This document shows positions 1 through 8,074 of a stretch of DNA of 48,941 nt, piece by piece. The stretch is from Anaerolineaceae bacterium (GTDB taxonomy: Bacteria > Chloroflexota > Anaerolineae > Anaerolineales > Anaerolineaceae). Location: NCBI GenBank assembly GCA_003446605.1, contig DMDF01000120.1, forward strand, positions 1-48,941, written 5' to 3'. Numbering within the stretch: the first letter of the stretch is position 1; every line of letters begins with the position of its first letter. The position numbers were made by a program, and so were the translations under genes. The notes beneath the pieces are model-generated. The model did not search any database, was not told the origin of the DNA, and saw only the letters and a list, made by a program, of their open reading frames with translations.

Positions 1-918
1 TGGAAGCGGTGAAAAATCAGGCGTTTTATTATTCTTTTTAGGTAGGTAATCCAGGAATCCGTCTTCCCGCGAGAGTTGTGTGCTTCCAGCTGCTTGTTCG
101 ATGGCATTGTAGAATTCGAGCGCATTCTGAAAACGCGCAGACGGATTCCTGCTCAACGCTTTTTTAATAGCATTTTCTACAGCTTGCGGTACTGCGTTGT
201 TATATTTAGCCAGCTCCGGGTAGGGCATATTCATCACTTCCCAATGGATACGATCGCGCAGGGTAGTACTGTGCATCTGGCTGGTATCCCCACGGTAAGG
301 CACCTGCCCACCGCTGAGCATTTCATAGGTCGTGACCCCCAGCCCATAGATATCCGTTTGCGGAGTAAGGCGTTCTCCACTGAACTGTTCGGGCGCCATG
401 TAAGGGGGCGTGCCCCCGGTAGTACGCTGGCTGACCTGCTTGGAAATACCGAAATCCGTCAGCAGCACACGCGAGTTCTGGTTGATGAGGATGTTGGCTG
501 GCTTTACATCGCAATGGATGATCTTTTGCGAATGCGCATAATTCAACGCACTAGCAACCGGTTTTAAAACTTGCAGCACCATTTCCAATTCCAGCGGGTC
601 TTTTTTCTTTTGGATGACCTCTTTCAGGTTGGCGCCATCCACCCAATCCATGACGATGAAGACAATATTGCCCGCCTGGCAAAAATCATAGAAACGTACA
701 ATGTTAGGGTGTTCAAGCTGTGACATCAGCTCCGCTTCATGCGAAAAATACTGATAGAAATTATGCGCATCTTGATTGGCTGCCCGCAGCACTTTGACCG
801 CCACATATACCGATTTACGGTCATCCCAGGCTTTGTAAACTTCGGCGATCTTGCCAGAACCCTTGCGCGATTCCAGGAAGTAGTTGCCCAGTAGAGTGCG
901 TCCGGTCAGGTCTTCCAT
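1..918 (-). CDS. Serine/threonine protein kinase (C-terminus cut by window edge)
   Basis: The frame opens with ATG at 918 and runs off the left edge with 306 codons visible and no stop. The first 270 residues or so form a Hanks-type kinase domain: a glycine loop (GSGKIAEV, about residues 20-27), the ATP lysine in VAVKVL (K42), a catalytic loop HCDVKPANIL with D137, the metal-binding DFG at 155-157, and an APE-type MAPEQF. The Arg before the catalytic Asp is Cys, so this is a non-RD kinase. The start lies 3 bases after the stop of the upstream kinase gene, and its GGAGG ribosome site lies inside that gene's last codons, so translation is probably coupled. It aligns without gaps to the neighbouring kinase through DFG, so the pair looks like a tandem duplication. 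What follows the kinase domain is outside the window. Kinase identity is very secure; substrates are unknown, with the adjacent FHA proteins the obvious candidates. Confidence 0.93.
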   Translation of the reverse strand, partial: MEDLTGRTLLGNYFLESRKGSGKIAEVYKAWDDRKSVYVAVKVLRAANQDAHNFYQYFSHEAELMSQLEHPNIVRFYDFCQAGNIVFIVMDWVDGANLKEVIQKKKDPLELEMVLQVLKPVASALNYAHSQKIIHCDVKPANILINQNSRVLLTDFGISKQVSQRTTGGTPPYMAPEQFSGERLTPQTDIYGLGVTTYEMLSGGQVPYRGDTSQMHSTTLRDRIHWEVMNMPYPELAKYNNAVPQAVENAIKKALSRNPSARFQNALEFYNAIEQAAGSTQLSREDGFLDYLPKKNNKTPDFSPLP

Positions 919-921
919 GAG

Positions 922-3015
922 CTATTGTTGTCCCTCCTGCGGCAGAGCATCCCAGTTGCATTTCCAGATATCTAATCGTTGATCTTTCGATAGCGCGATC
1001 ATATATTGCCCATTCTCAGAGAATAAAACTTTTTTTATGTTCTCAATTCCTATTTCTTGATGGGCGATTTTCTCCAGAGATGAAACATCACATACTGTAA
1101 AGCCACCTTGATCATCGAATGTAATTAGCATTTCTTCATTTGGAGTAAAAGTCGCCGAACAAATACACGATGATAATTGAGATGGTGAAATCACTGATAT
1201 ATATTCTTCGATTCTTTCAATCGAAATTGGAATCTCATTTACTGAAGGGATCGTAATCAAATTTTCAATATCCAATACTCCTAGAAAGAGTAAATTATTC
1301 CAAATCGCGAGGTAACGTCCATTTCTTGAGATAGTACAATTTTTCTCTCCGAAGGGAATATCTCCTACGAACGAGGAATTCTTATTTAAAGTAGGTAACG
1401 ACAAAAATTGAATCGAGTTCAATCCAGAAATACGGATGAATAGATTTGTTCCTGGTATTATTCTTGTGTGAGTAGAAGTATTAATATAGATTGAATTCCA
1501 ATCCCTAGTATTATCCATTTCGATATCCCACCGAATTATGATATCATCTTCTAAAACCATAACGCAATATCTGCCATCTGTTGAGATGTCAAATTCCTGG
1601 ATATTCGATCGAGCAATTAACTTCGATGAAACTTTTTGTCCCCCCTTTGCAATATTCACAATATATAAATTATTCCCTTTACTATAGGAGATTTGATCTT
1701 TTGATGACAAGAAACGGATACCACTGCAACCACCCTGTATATCAATTCGACTGATTATTTTATTTTTAAAAAAATCGAAAACCTTAATCCCGTCTGTTGT
1801 AAATAAACACAATTTATCACTAGATATATCAAAATCTATTATTTTGTCTCTATACGAAGTAACATGGAAAAACAATTCAGATTTCTGAGAGTCTTTCAGG
1901 GAATTCCTGTATCTATCATTTTCATTCCTTATATTACTCGGAACAACTAAATCATTATTCTCGATATCTGTTTCGTGTACATTGACTCCCGCTTCTCTAT
2001 TTGAATTATTATTTTTTATAGCACCAGGTTCAACATCATTTTCTATTCCCCCAATAATATTTAGAGGGTTCTGAATTGATACCTTTTCCGCAAATATACC
2101 TTTCTCCCATTGGTTATCAAAATCTAGATCAACTCCAAAGGTACTTTGCTTTTCAATGCTCAAATCATTTTCAAGAAGTGCAATATTAAATAAATCATTT
2201 ACATCTTTAATATCACCATATCGATTAGCTGTTTTTTTTTCGAGACATTTAAACACAATAGAGTGAATCTCATCATTAATATGAGAATTGAATTTATTCA
2301 AAGATTTCGGTGTCAATTTCATCTGCTCCCAGCGAATACGTTCAGCGGTCGAGCCGGTAGTCTCCGCCCGTTCGCCGGTGAAGGGGCGCTCACCGCCCGA
2401 TAGCATCTCATACAGGATAACTCCCAGCGAATAGATATCCGTTTGCGGGGTGGGGTCTTCGCCCCTGATCAATTCAGGCGCCATGTAAGCGGGTGTGCCG
2501 ATACCCACCATGGTCGAAGTAGCAGCATCCAGCATACGCGCGATGCCAAAATCGGTCACCAGAATTTCACCGTGTTTATTAATAAGGATATTCCCAGGCT
2601 TCAGATCACAATGCACCACTCCCATCTGATGGGCAAAGTGCATGGCAGCGCAAATCGGGCGCAGCACTTCTGCAACCTGCTGCAACGAAAATGGACCTTT
2701 GGCGCGGAAAATCTGCTCCCGTAAGGAGGTACCTTCCACGTATTCCAGCAGCAGGAATACCAGCACATCCTCCTGCTCTAACCCAAAGAAACGCACGATC
2801 GAACGATGCTGCAGGTTGGCAAGGGTTTGCGCTTCACGCTCAAAACGGCGTACAAAGATCTTATCTTGTGCCAGGTCCTCGCGCAGCACCTTCATGGCAA
2901 GATGGTCAGCGCGCGCCTCATCCCATACCTTGTACACCTCCGCCATGCCACCGCGCCCAATTAATTCTTCAACACGGTAACGATTCTTGAGCGTTTGCCC
3001 TACCAGGTCCGGCAT
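922..3015 (-). CDS. Serine/threonine protein kinase with C-terminal WD40/beta-propeller-like region
   Basis: This 697-residue protein begins with a Hanks-type kinase domain (residues 1 to about 275): glycine loop GRGGMAEV, ATP lysine K42 in AMKVL, catalytic loop HCDLKPGNIL with D137, DFG at 155-157 and a GTPAYMAPE activation segment. As in the next kinase, HRD is replaced by HCD. A low-complexity linker follows, then from about residue 385 to the end come repeated short strands such as FDISSDKLCLFTTDGIKVFD and FSENGQYMIAL..DIWK that read as degenerate WD40/propeller blades. There is no membrane segment, so both parts should be cytoplasmic. A strong AGGAGGG site precedes the ATG at 3015. The propeller half is much more AT-rich than the kinase half, with the change near 2320, inside the kinase C-lobe. 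The propeller may recruit substrates or sense a ligand; that part is inference. Confidence 0.93.
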   Translation of the reverse strand: MPDLVGQTLKNRYRVEELIGRGGMAEVYKVWDEARADHLAMKVLREDLAQDKIFVRRFEREAQTLANLQHRSIVRFFGLEQEDVLVFLLLEYVEGTSLREQIFRAKGPFSLQQVAEVLRPICAAMHFAHQMGVVHCDLKPGNILINKHGEILVTDFGIARMLDAATSTMVGIGTPAYMAPELIRGEDPTPQTDIYSLGVILYEMLSGGERPFTGERAETTGSTAERIRWEQMKLTPKSLNKFNSHINDEIHSIVFKCLEKKTANRYGDIKDVNDLFNIALLENDLSIEKQSTFGVDLDFDNQWEKGIFAEKVSIQNPLNIIGGIENDVEPGAIKNNNSNREAGVNVHETDIENNDLVVPSNIRNENDRYRNSLKDSQKSELFFHVTSYRDKIIDFDISSDKLCLFTTDGIKVFDFFKNKIISRIDIQGGCSGIRFLSSKDQISYSKGNNLYIVNIAKGGQKVSSKLIARSNIQEFDISTDGRYCVMVLEDDIIIRWDIEMDNTRDWNSIYINTSTHTRIIPGTNLFIRISGLNSIQFLSLPTLNKNSSFVGDIPFGEKNCTISRNGRYLAIWNNLLFLGVLDIENLITIPSVNEIPISIERIEEYISVISPSQLSSCICSATFTPNEEMLITFDDQGGFTVCDVSSLEKIAHQEIGIENIKKVLFSENGQYMIALSKDQRLDIWKCNWDALPQEGQQ

Positions 3016-3045
3016 GAAATATGATCCCTCCTACTTGTATTGATG

Positions 3046-3076
3046 AACAAAATTCCTTCATAAAAGGAATTTTGTT
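3046..3076 (-). promoter_or_regulatory. Intercistronic hairpin upstream of the kinase gene
   Basis: A perfect 13-bp inverted repeat (AACAAAATTCCTT against AAGGAATTTTGTT) with a 5-base loop lies in the 141-base gap between the zinc-ribbon FHA gene and the kinase. It is 30 bases before the kinase ATG and just before its ribosome site. On the minus-strand transcript it is not followed by a U tract, so it is more likely an mRNA stabiliser or processing site than a terminator. Confidence 0.5.
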
Positions 3077-3156
3077 TTAAAACTGGTTCTCTTTCAAGCT
3101 GAATCCTGAAAGAAGGTCTTTCGTTAATTACGATGCTCTGTGTACATTCCTTTCGT

Positions 3157-3888
3157 TCATTCAGCAGCCGGTTTTTGTGTTTTGGGTTCACCGGCAGAAC
3201 TGGTAGATTTGGCTGTGCTTTTTTTCGCAACAGTGGTTTTGGTGGCAGTGGTCTTAGCTGCTGTTTTTGGTTTTGATTTGGTAGTTGTGCTTTTGGGCGC
3301 TTTCTTCTTGGCAGAAAGCAGTTTCAGCACAAACACTGTATCCCCGATCTTGATCTCATCATTCTCATCAATGGGTGTGGCTTCGCGGATGCGCTTGCCA
3401 TTCACAAAGGTGCCATTGGCAGAGCCGAAATCCCAGATGGTGTACTTATTACCATCTTGTGTGATCTTGGCATGCGTGCCAGAAACGGTCAGGTCATCCA
3501 GGATCAGATTGCCTTCCTTGCGTCCGATGACCGTGCCCTGTTTAATAGGGTAGTAACGCCCGCGCCGGTTGCCGCTTTTAACCCACAGAATAGCTTCCAC
3601 CAGCGCCTGGTAGCTGCCATCCAGCATGGTTTCATCCATCGCGCGACCCATATCAGAACTGAGAACAGTGGTAGAAAAACCGGTGGCATAATCAGGCTGC
3701 CTTTTCCCTGGAATGACCGTTTCATCTCCTGTCATGTCATTATTTATGGCTGGTGTGCGGGCATACCCGATATCGGTTTCGAGTTCATCCATAGAGCGCG
3801 GTGAGGAGGGGGCACCCCCACACTGCGGGCAGGAATCAAAAGATGCATCATAAGGACCATGTTCCTGACAGAATTTTACTGGACTCAT
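3157..3888 (-). CDS. FHA domain protein with N-terminal zinc ribbon and Lys/Ala/Thr-rich tail
   Basis: The 243-residue protein has three parts. Residues 7-23 form a small zinc-binding knuckle (C7, H10, C20, C23, ending CPQC). Residues about 110-190 are an FHA domain with the expected IGR, S-x-x-H (SGTHAKI) and NG (GSANGTFVNG) motifs that bind phospho-threonine. Residues about 195-243 are almost only Lys, Ala, Thr, Ser and Pro, resembling histone H1-like or AlgP-like tails. The linker holds MDETMLD at residues 84-90, shared with two neighbours. No signal or membrane segment is seen, so it should be cytoplasmic. AGGAGA precedes the ATG. It is a paralogue of the small FHA protein at 4894-5433. 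It probably acts as a phospho-dependent adaptor for the kinases; the basic tail could contact nucleic acid or the membrane, which is inference. Confidence 0.9.
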   Translation of the reverse strand: MSPVKFCQEHGPYDASFDSCPQCGGAPSSPRSMDELETDIGYARTPAINNDMTGDETVIPGKRQPDYATGFSTTVLSSDMGRAMDETMLDGSYQALVEAILWVKSGNRRGRYYPIKQGTVIGRKEGNLILDDLTVSGTHAKITQDGNKYTIWDFGSANGTFVNGKRIREATPIDENDEIKIGDTVFVLKLLSAKKKAPKSTTTKSKPKTAAKTTATKTTVAKKSTAKSTSSAGEPKTQKPAAE

Positions 3889-3900
3889 TTTTTCTCCTTC

Positions 3901-4881
3901 TTATTTTGATATTGCAACAAATTGAACTTTATAAGAATCACCAAACCGGATTTCATCTTCCGAGTGAAGCGCGACCGGTTGGCGAACTAATTTCCCATTC
4001 AACCAAGTACCATTGGTACTTCCTAAATCTATCAATTTAAAATGGTTATTGGTCTCAACTATCTTGGCGTGATGTTTGCTTATTTTAGGATTCATAAGCT
4101 GAATGTGATTGTCAGATGATCTTCCGATACTCGTTTCACCAGCGTTTAATTGGTAATTCTTCCCCTCTCGTGAGACCAACCAGGCTGAAACTTTTAGCTT
4201 ATTTTGCATTCGATATGCAACATCAGCTGCAGATCTATTGTTTGTAGCTGGCTTACTCCTCATTCGTTCCTGGAAATGATCTTCAACTTGATCTACAACG
4301 TTATCAATCATATTAGGAACAACCTTGCTCCGCTTTGGAAGCTCTTGATAATTTCCCTCACCATAAGCATTGGCTGAGGGCACATAACGACTTTGTGAGT
4401 TTCCCAACGCATTCCATTCATCCATCAATCCTTTTCCCAAGATAAGAAACCCTACTAGAAAGACAAACAATCCTATACCAGGCGTTGTTTTTGCATTTGG
4501 TAAATCCTCAATGGGTAAATACTGGTTTACAATACCAACTCCAGCATTAATGTTTCCAACTAGACTGGATTGTTTATTAAAAGCGATGATGACCAATGCA
4601 ACAGTTATCAGAATACCTACTACAGAGAGAGTCGTCTTTCCGATCCATAACTGCTTCAATCGATTTGGATACGATGTTCCCATCAGCTCAACCAGAATCA
4701 CAATAACAAAACAAGCAGGGATTAAATATAGAAAATTCTGGGAGTTGGCGGCGTTTGCAGCAGAGATACTACTAATTCCGAATCCGGCAAACGAAAATGA
4801 GATGAATTTTAGAAAAAAGCCAAGAAACGATAACGCTGCTCCACCAATAACAAACCATTTGGAATTGATCTCTTTGTCCAT
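3901..4881 (-). CDS. Multi-pass membrane protein with C-terminal FHA domain
   Basis: The 326-residue protein has about four hydrophobic segments in its first 150 residues (near 10-30, 50-70, 82-103 and 132-150), then a polar linker, then a C-terminal FHA domain (about 230-323) with IGRSSDNHI, SKHHAKI and DLGSTNGTWLNG. The FHA core residues are intact, so phospho-threonine binding is expected on the cytoplasmic side. A GAGGA site precedes the ATG, and the gene lies 12 bases from both neighbours, inside the FHA operon. It is clearly more AT-rich than the small FHA genes beside it. No catalytic motif is visible in the membrane part; it may be a membrane anchor for phosphorylated partners. Confidence 0.88.
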   Translation of the reverse strand: MDKEINSKWFVIGGAALSFLGFFLKFISFSFAGFGISSISAANAANSQNFLYLIPACFVIVILVELMGTSYPNRLKQLWIGKTTLSVVGILITVALVIIAFNKQSSLVGNINAGVGIVNQYLPIEDLPNAKTTPGIGLFVFLVGFLILGKGLMDEWNALGNSQSRYVPSANAYGEGNYQELPKRSKVVPNMIDNVVDQVEDHFQERMRSKPATNNRSAADVAYRMQNKLKVSAWLVSREGKNYQLNAGETSIGRSSDNHIQLMNPKISKHHAKIVETNNHFKLIDLGSTNGTWLNGKLVRQPVALHSEDEIRFGDSYKVQFVAISK

Positions 4882-4893
4882 AATTCCTCTTTC

Positions 4894-5433
4894 TTATTTC
4901 ATAACCTTCAGTGTGAAAACTACATCACCAATCTTGATACGATCATTCTCTTCCAGTTTGGTTGCTTGACGGATGCGTTTGTTATTGACAAAAGTCCCAT
5001 TTTTAGATCCACAGTCCCACAGGACAAAACTCTCATTTTCTTCACGGAAACGGCAGTGAGGAGTGGATACTTTGGGATCATCCAGGATCAAGGCGCCATC
5101 CCGTTTGCCGATGATATCGCCATCATGGATCTTATAGATCCTGCCCATGCGTTCGCCTTCCACGACCCACAGCAATCCTAATAAACCAGTCTCGGGAATA
5201 TCCAGCAAAGTCTCATCCATGCGTTCCATATATGTACGACCTGCCAGGTCTGTAGCCGCGTAATCATCCAATGAAGGACGCATATTCCCGGGTTTAAAAC
5301 CTCCGTTGTAATTCATCTCCTCATCTTCATTAAATGGATGGCGGTTTCCTCCACCGATCTCGGTCGGCAGGTCATCCTCGTCAGATTGATATGCACGTGC
5401 AATTCCTTGAAAGAAATCCTTATTCATCGCCAT
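4894..5433 (-). CDS. Small FHA domain protein (GarA-like layout)
   Basis: The 179-residue protein has an acidic N-terminal region and one FHA domain (about 95-175) with IGKRDGALIL, STPHCRF and DCGSKNGTFVNN. The N-terminal part holds DDLPTEIGGG near residues 17-26 and MDETLLD at 72-78; both have counterparts in the zinc-ribbon FHA protein at 3157-3888. A short Thr-bearing acidic tail before one FHA domain is the layout of mycobacterial GarA/OdhI, where a phosphorylated N-terminal Thr is bound by the protein's own FHA domain. That parallel is inferred from layout only. AGGAGGT lies 6 bases before the ATG at 5433. No membrane segment is present. Confidence 0.88.
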   Translation of the reverse strand: MAMNKDFFQGIARAYQSDEDDLPTEIGGGNRHPFNEDEEMNYNGGFKPGNMRPSLDDYAATDLAGRTYMERMDETLLDIPETGLLGLLWVVEGERMGRIYKIHDGDIIGKRDGALILDDPKVSTPHCRFREENESFVLWDCGSKNGTFVNNKRIRQATKLEENDRIKIGDVVFTLKVMK

Positions 5434-5451
5434 TTTTTACCTCCTGGAAGC

Positions 5452-6357
5452 TTATATTTTTCTACTGGATAAGAAAACTACCGAGACCTCATCTCCGAAA
5501 CGGATGTGGTCATCATTTTCAAGCAGGGTCGCCTTCATCAATTTACGCCCGTTCAACCAGGTGCCGTTGGAAGAACCCAGATCATAAATACGGAAGATGC
5601 TCCTGCCTTCTTCCACGATCTTGGCGTGATTACGCGATACATAGGTATTCTGCAACACACAATCGTTACCAGAACCCCTGCCTATGGCAGTGACACCCTG
5701 ATTTAACTGGCAGGAATTCCCATCCGGAAAAAGCAGGAAAGCGCTTGATTTCGGTAAATGCTTCTTGGGTAATCCCACCCTACCAACCTGGGTCTCGAAG
5801 AATTCTCGTTCAGCAAGTTCTGTAGATGCCAGCTCTTCTTCCGTTGCGCCAACCGTATCTTCCACGGCTACTGTATCATCCACTAGATCCATGACCGTAT
5901 CGCTGTCATCTCCCAGATCAAGTTGAGTTTCATCCAACTCAGAGGGATCGTAATCCATGAAATTCTGTGGGATACATTGCGGACATTCATGTAAATCTCT
6001 GGGATAGAGGTGCCCTTTTTCACATACCTCCATACCACGGAACTGGAGACTGTATCCAATTGCCATAAAAAAAGGAATTACGCCAGCGAGGATACCCACG
6101 TAGAAAATGTATTCGAGATAGGGTTCCATTTGGAGTTGGATGTCTTGTGGTACGAAAGAATAAACTATTGCCGGGATGATCAACAAGCTGACCAATATCA
6201 CTCCCCTGCGCCAGCCAGCAGCTGGCAGATTGCGATTGGAACTATCCAGCACCACGAATAAGATGGAAACAAGCGCCAGCAGCAAGAAAATCAGCCAGCC
6301 GCCTATCCCTCCCAATCCGCTGAAAAACCATAGATAAAAGTCCGTTGATGTAATCAT
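5452..6357 (-). CDS. Membrane zinc-ribbon FHA domain protein
   Basis: The 301-residue protein starts with three hydrophobic segments (about 15-38, 52-69 and 81-103). A zinc knuckle follows (C112, H116, C125, C128, ending CPQC) that matches the one in the soluble FHA protein at 3157-3888. An acidic Thr-rich linker contains LDETQLD at 141-147 and several DT pairs. A C-terminal FHA domain (about 215-298) carries IGRGSGNDC, SRNHAKI and DLGSSNGTWLNG. An odd number of membrane passes would put the zinc and FHA parts inside the cell if the N-terminus is outside. Its ATG overlaps the stop of the PP2C gene (ATGA), so the two are translationally coupled. Confidence 0.88.
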   Translation of the reverse strand: MITSTDFYLWFFSGLGGIGGWLIFLLLALVSILFVVLDSSNRNLPAAGWRRGVILVSLLIIPAIVYSFVPQDIQLQMEPYLEYIFYVGILAGVIPFFMAIGYSLQFRGMEVCEKGHLYPRDLHECPQCIPQNFMDYDPSELDETQLDLGDDSDTVMDLVDDTVAVEDTVGATEEELASTELAEREFFETQVGRVGLPKKHLPKSSAFLLFPDGNSCQLNQGVTAIGRGSGNDCVLQNTYVSRNHAKIVEEGRSIFRIYDLGSSNGTWLNGRKLMKATLLENDDHIRFGDEVSVVFLSSRKI

Positions 6358-8063
6358 TCTTGAGTTTCTCCTTCCTGTGGCACTTCTAATACATCTCCCT
6401 CATGCAATGTACAATACTCGTGATCAAAGAAATCAAAATTATCACCCTCATAAGGAAACACAATAAACCAATCATTTTCATTAATTACATTAGGGTTAGA
6501 ATATGTAATTGGTTCTCCGCTACAACTATATAAACCATCATTTTTCCGACAGTTTGAGTAATATTTATAGTAGTTTTTTAAGTTGGGATCTTTCCCGCCA
6601 TCAATATTTTGTTCAGTAGATATACCAAAGACCCTTAATATTTCCCCAATAGTATCTCTTTCTTTTGTTTTATATATACACTGCCAATTCATTACTTCAG
6701 AAGAGGTTATTGGTGTTTCCGATGAAACCTCCTCCCCACTGTTTGGGCTTTCTGGAGGATTCTCCGCTGCTTCAATTTTCACATCCTCGTTTGGTATCTC
6801 TTCAATCGGACGAACGGGAAGCCTCTCTAAAGAGTTTGGATCAATTGCAGTTAAACTTACAGTTTCTACCCACCCTTCAAATTGGGATTTTTGTATATAA
6901 AGCCAATCAGCGGTTTCATTTTTGGCTAACACTGAAACATCGTCATCGAAATAAATCACACAGATCAACGAATATTGCAGACCAGGACCTGTACGCATTC
7001 TTAAAGTTATAATTTCCGGCATGGGTGAAGTATTTGGATTTTGGTTTCCATCATCTAGTTGAGCAGCGAGGATTCCTTGTGCTGTTTCAGTTGCCTGTAC
7101 ATCTATACTCTGGTCTTCTTTATCCTTCCCTCCGAACAAAAGAATTCCTGCCAATACAAGAATAACTGCTACTACCATCCCCCATGATGGCACTTTACGT
7201 CGTTCGCTGACAGGTATTTGTGATGGATATTCCGTCTCCGCTTCATCCCAGCCCAACTTTTCTGGTGTGGTGGGTAGTACCACTTTCAGTTTACGAGCTC
7301 TGGCTTTCTGCACCACTTCCAGCAAAATGACGGAGACGTTATCAGCGCCTCCGTGCTGGCGGGCATATTTGACAAGTTCCTGCGCCGTACTCGCCACTTC
7401 TCCTTCCTGCGCAGCAACCAGCAGTTCTTCGCCATCCAGATAGCGCGTCAGCCCATCCGAGCAGATGAGAATACGATCCTTCAAGTTCAAGGGAATGGGC
7501 TGGCTGACTTCGACATGCACTTCCGGATCGCCCCCAATGCTGCGTGTTAAACGGTTCTTGGCTTTTGAGGTGCGCGCCTCTTCTTCGGTCATGGCGCCAT
7601 TGCGCACCATTTCTGCCACCACGCTATGATCGCGGGTAACCTGTTTGATCTTGCCCTCACGCAGCAGATACAGGCGGCTATCACCCACGTGGGCAATAAT
7701 GAGCATATTATTGAGAATTAGAGCAGCTACCATGGTAGTCGCCATGCGCATGAAATTGCCATTTTCTTGCGAATGCTGAAATATTTCGCGGTTGGCTTTT
7801 TGCATGGCAAATGCTAGTCGCTCAGCAGGTGGGAGCGTGGTGTTGTTGTAATACTCAAACAGAACCGCATCCGCTGCATAGCGGCTGGCAACTTCCCCCT
7901 TGGCAGCACCTCCCACTCCATCTGCTACGATAAACAGGCTGCCATTTTTCTCTACCTCTTTAGGATCATTAGGGATATAGTACGTTATGTAATCTTCATT
8001 GTTCTTACGAAGGCATCCTACATCGCTCTTTATTCCGATGTTTATTTCAAAGTTCGTTTGCAT
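6354..8063 (-). CDS. PP2C-family protein phosphatase with extracytoplasmic SH3-like tail
   Basis: The N-terminal 240 residues are a PP2C phosphatase with all metal-site motifs: RKNNEDY, VADGVGG, VGDSRLYLL, ICSDGL and GGADNVSV. It should remove phosphates placed by the two kinases. A single membrane segment (about residues 294-312) leads to an outside tail. The tail has an SH3b-like stretch (LRMRTGPGLQYS to EGWVETVSL) and a last part reading YKTKERDTIGEILRVFGIS...NPNVINENDWFIVFP, which resembles a LysM repeat. I chose ATG 8063, which has a GAGGG site about 9 bases upstream. A TTG at 8078 overlapping the VWA stop is possible but would leave that site unused. The phosphatase half is about 55% GC and the tail about 30%. 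SH3b and LysM modules usually bind cell wall, so the enzyme may couple wall state to dephosphorylation. Confidence 0.92.
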   Translation of the reverse strand: MQTNFEINIGIKSDVGCLRKNNEDYITYYIPNDPKEVEKNGSLFIVADGVGGAAKGEVASRYAADAVLFEYYNNTTLPPAERLAFAMQKANREIFQHSQENGNFMRMATTMVAALILNNMLIIAHVGDSRLYLLREGKIKQVTRDHSVVAEMVRNGAMTEEEARTSKAKNRLTRSIGGDPEVHVEVSQPIPLNLKDRILICSDGLTRYLDGEELLVAAQEGEVASTAQELVKYARQHGGADNVSVILLEVVQKARARKLKVVLPTTPEKLGWDEAETEYPSQIPVSERRKVPSWGMVVAVILVLAGILLFGGKDKEDQSIDVQATETAQGILAAQLDDGNQNPNTSPMPEIITLRMRTGPGLQYSLICVIYFDDDVSVLAKNETADWLYIQKSQFEGWVETVSLTAIDPNSLERLPVRPIEEIPNEDVKIEAAENPPESPNSGEEVSSETPITSSEVMNWQCIYKTKERDTIGEILRVFGISTEQNIDGGKDPNLKNYYKYYSNCRKNDGLYSCSGEPITYSNPNVINENDWFIVFPYEGDNFDFFDHEYCTLHEGDVLEVPQEGETQE

Positions 8064-8074
8064 AAAACCATCCC

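Noticed and set aside
3140..3553. 137-codon ORF opposite the zinc-ribbon FHA gene, hydrophobic at its start
   Set aside because: It is the mirror of the Lys/Ala/Thr-rich tail and FHA domain; the hydrophobic run comes from reading Lys/Ala codons in reverse.
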